Origin: Saccharothrix sp. NRRL B-16314
GTDB taxonomy: Bacteria; Actinomycetota; Actinomycetes; Mycobacteriales; Pseudonocardiaceae
Length of the DNA stretch: 64,000 nucleotides
Direction: 5' to 3'
Assembly (NCBI RefSeq): GCF_000716595.1
Contig: NZ_JNXC01000029.1
Location: forward strand, 29,505-93,504
Shown: positions 62,074 to 64,000 of the stretch, piece by piece
How positions within the stretch are numbered: position 1 is the stretch's first letter
Layout of the letters: every line of letters begins with the position of its first letter
Position numbers and translations under genes: made by a program
The notes under the pieces: model-generated
Told to the model about the DNA's origin: nothing
What the model saw: the letters and a program-made list of their open reading frames with translations, nothing else
Databases searched by the model: none

Positions 62074-62739
62074 ATGGAAACCATGGCGACGAACCGCCGG
62101 TACGGCGACGGGTGCGCGATCGCGTCCGCGCTCGACTACGTGGGCGAGCGGTGGGCCCTGCTCGTCGTGCGCGAACTCCTGTTGGGGCCGAAGCGGTTCA
62201 CCGACCTCCAGGACGGGCTGCCGGGCGCGGGTTCCAAGGTGCTGGCCCAGCGACTGCGGGAGCTGGAGGCCGCCGGCGTCGTGCGGCGTCGCACGCTGCC
62301 CCCGCCGGCCAGCTCGCAGGTGTACGAGCTGACCGAGTGGGGCGCGCGGCTGGACGCCGTCGTCGTCGCGCTGGGGCTGTGGGGAGCGGGCGCGGCGGTG
62401 CTGTCGGAGGACCCGGTCGGCGCGGACGCGGCCATGATCAAGCTGCGCAGCTTCTTCAACCCGCAGCCGGAGCAGCCGTGGACCGCCACCTACGAGATCC
62501 GCCTCGGCCGCTACCGCTTCACGATCAGGGTCGGCGACGGTCGGCTGGTCGAGATGAGCCGTGGGGAACCGCGTGAGCCGGACACCGTCATCGAGACCGA
62601 CCCGGGCACGTTGGATCGCGTTGTCGGTGCGGCCGGCGCGCTGGCGGAAGCCGTCGAGCAAGGGCGGCTCACGCTGACCGGCGACGGTGAGGCCGGGCGG
62701 CGACTGTTCGACGCGGTGCGGCTGCCGACGTCCGCCTGA
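62074..62739 (+). CDS. HxlR regulator with C-terminal SCP2-like ligand domain
   Basis: 221 residues (ATG 62074 or 62083). Residues about 10-105 are an HxlR winged helix (CAIASALDYVGERWALLVVRELLLGPKRFTDLQDGLPGAGSKVLAQRLRELEAAGV). The last 100 residues (IRLGRYRFTIRVGDGRLVEMSRGEPREPDTVIETDPGTLDRVV) look like an SCP2/sterol-carrier fold, which binds hydrophobic ligands. This layout is common in actinobacteria and suggests a ligand-responsive repressor of the divergent tautomerase gene. Confidence 0.88.
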   Translation: METMATNRRYGDGCAIASALDYVGERWALLVVRELLLGPKRFTDLQDGLPGAGSKVLAQRLRELEAAGVVRRRTLPPPASSQVYELTEWGARLDAVVVALGLWGAGAAVLSEDPVGADAAMIKLRSFFNPQPEQPWTATYEIRLGRYRFTIRVGDGRLVEMSRGEPREPDTVIETDPGTLDRVVGAAGALAEAVEQGRLTLTGDGEAGRRLFDAVRLPTSA

Positions 62740-62838
62740 TCGCCTGATCGCCTGGACGCGGAGCGGCGGCCGGGGTGTGCTTGTCCAAAGTGGACGATGT
62801 GTGTGCGGTGGTGCCGGTGACCGGCGTGGAAAAAGAGC

Positions 62839-62878
62839 GCCGGTGTGCCCCTCACAGCGATGTGAGGGGCACACCGGC
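62839..62878 (-). terminator. Strong rho-independent terminator of the xylanase/deacetylase gene
   Basis: Perfect 18-bp stem: 62839-62856 pairs with 62861-62878 around a GCGA loop. On the minus strand the stem is followed by GCTCTTTTTCC, a T-tract. It lies just past the minus-strand stop at 62884 and also separates it from the plus-strand HxlR gene. Confidence 0.92.
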
Positions 62879-62883
62879 ACTCG

Positions 62884-64000
<1,117 letters not shown>

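Overview
This is a very GC-rich, densely packed stretch of actinobacterial chromosome. The codon usage, frequent GTG starts, 4-base GTGA/ATGA gene overlaps, many secreted enzymes, a HelD-type helicase, LuxR/HisKA_3 two-component genes and a PASTA-less Ser/Thr kinase all point to a filamentous actinomycete. The mix of CBM2 enzymes with poly-threonine linkers, a cyclodipeptide synthase and a small NRPS fits a Pseudonocardiales member (Saccharothrix/Actinosynnema/Lentzea-like), but genus is an inference. About 53 protein genes are supported. I saw no rRNA, tRNA, CRISPR array, prophage or insertion sequence.

Layout. 1-2733: three-subunit molybdenum hydroxylase (left edge cuts the large subunit); its small-subunit gene runs into a 24/25-bp minisatellite (2638-3003). 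3146-4381: epoxide hydrolase. 4398-8099 (minus): a tightly coupled operon of a ferritin-like protein with a cysteine-rich C-terminal region, a DUF692/MNIO iron enzyme and its DUF2063 partner. 8469-11649: Ser/Thr kinase and a divergent secreted M1-peptidase homologue that lacks HExxH. 11682-14614 (minus): cyclodipeptide synthase, NCS1-type permease and LysR regulator, facing a second LysR gene (14856-15794). 15881-19125: rhodanese, secreted thioredoxin, MFS exporter, MGT-type glycosyltransferase. 19175-20334 (minus): ECF sigma factor and peroxiredoxin separated by a short minisatellite. 20647-24267: plant/chitin polysaccharide block with a CebR-type operator, AA10 LPMO, SGNH-CBM2 esterase and CBM2-CE2 esterase. 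24623-30264: TetR regulator with paired operators, an A-T-C NRPS and a carboxylesterase. 30343-36847: PAF-acetylhydrolase-like enzyme, lipoprotein, PBP4-type peptidase, rhamnogalacturonan lyase, hypothetical. 36914-42854: HelD, carotenoid oxygenase with a GntR/TetR-like regulator, and a membrane protein-GntR pair. 42907-49065: uncharacterised membrane proteins, an S8 protease and a small membrane protein. 49285-51059: two-component system. 51126-62739: mostly small regulator-enzyme pairs (HxlR, TetR, RidA, a PLP decarboxylase, an FAH-metallo-beta-lactamase fusion, a HEAT-repeat protein, quinone-reductase-like protein, tautomerase). 62884-64000 (minus, cut by right edge): a GH10 xylanase-CE4 deacetylase-CBM2 enzyme.

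How genes work together. Two themes stand out. One is extracellular biomass degradation: LPMO, two SGNH esterases, a pectin lyase and the xylanase/deacetylase, with LacI-family operators visible before the LPMO and the lyase. The other is small-molecule or RiPP-like chemistry in compact units: the MNIO operon (most unusual item in the window), the minimal cyclodipeptide operon and the single-module NRPS. The many HxlR/TetR/LysR/GntR genes sit next to the genes they probably control, and several have visible inverted repeats in the shared intergenic space.
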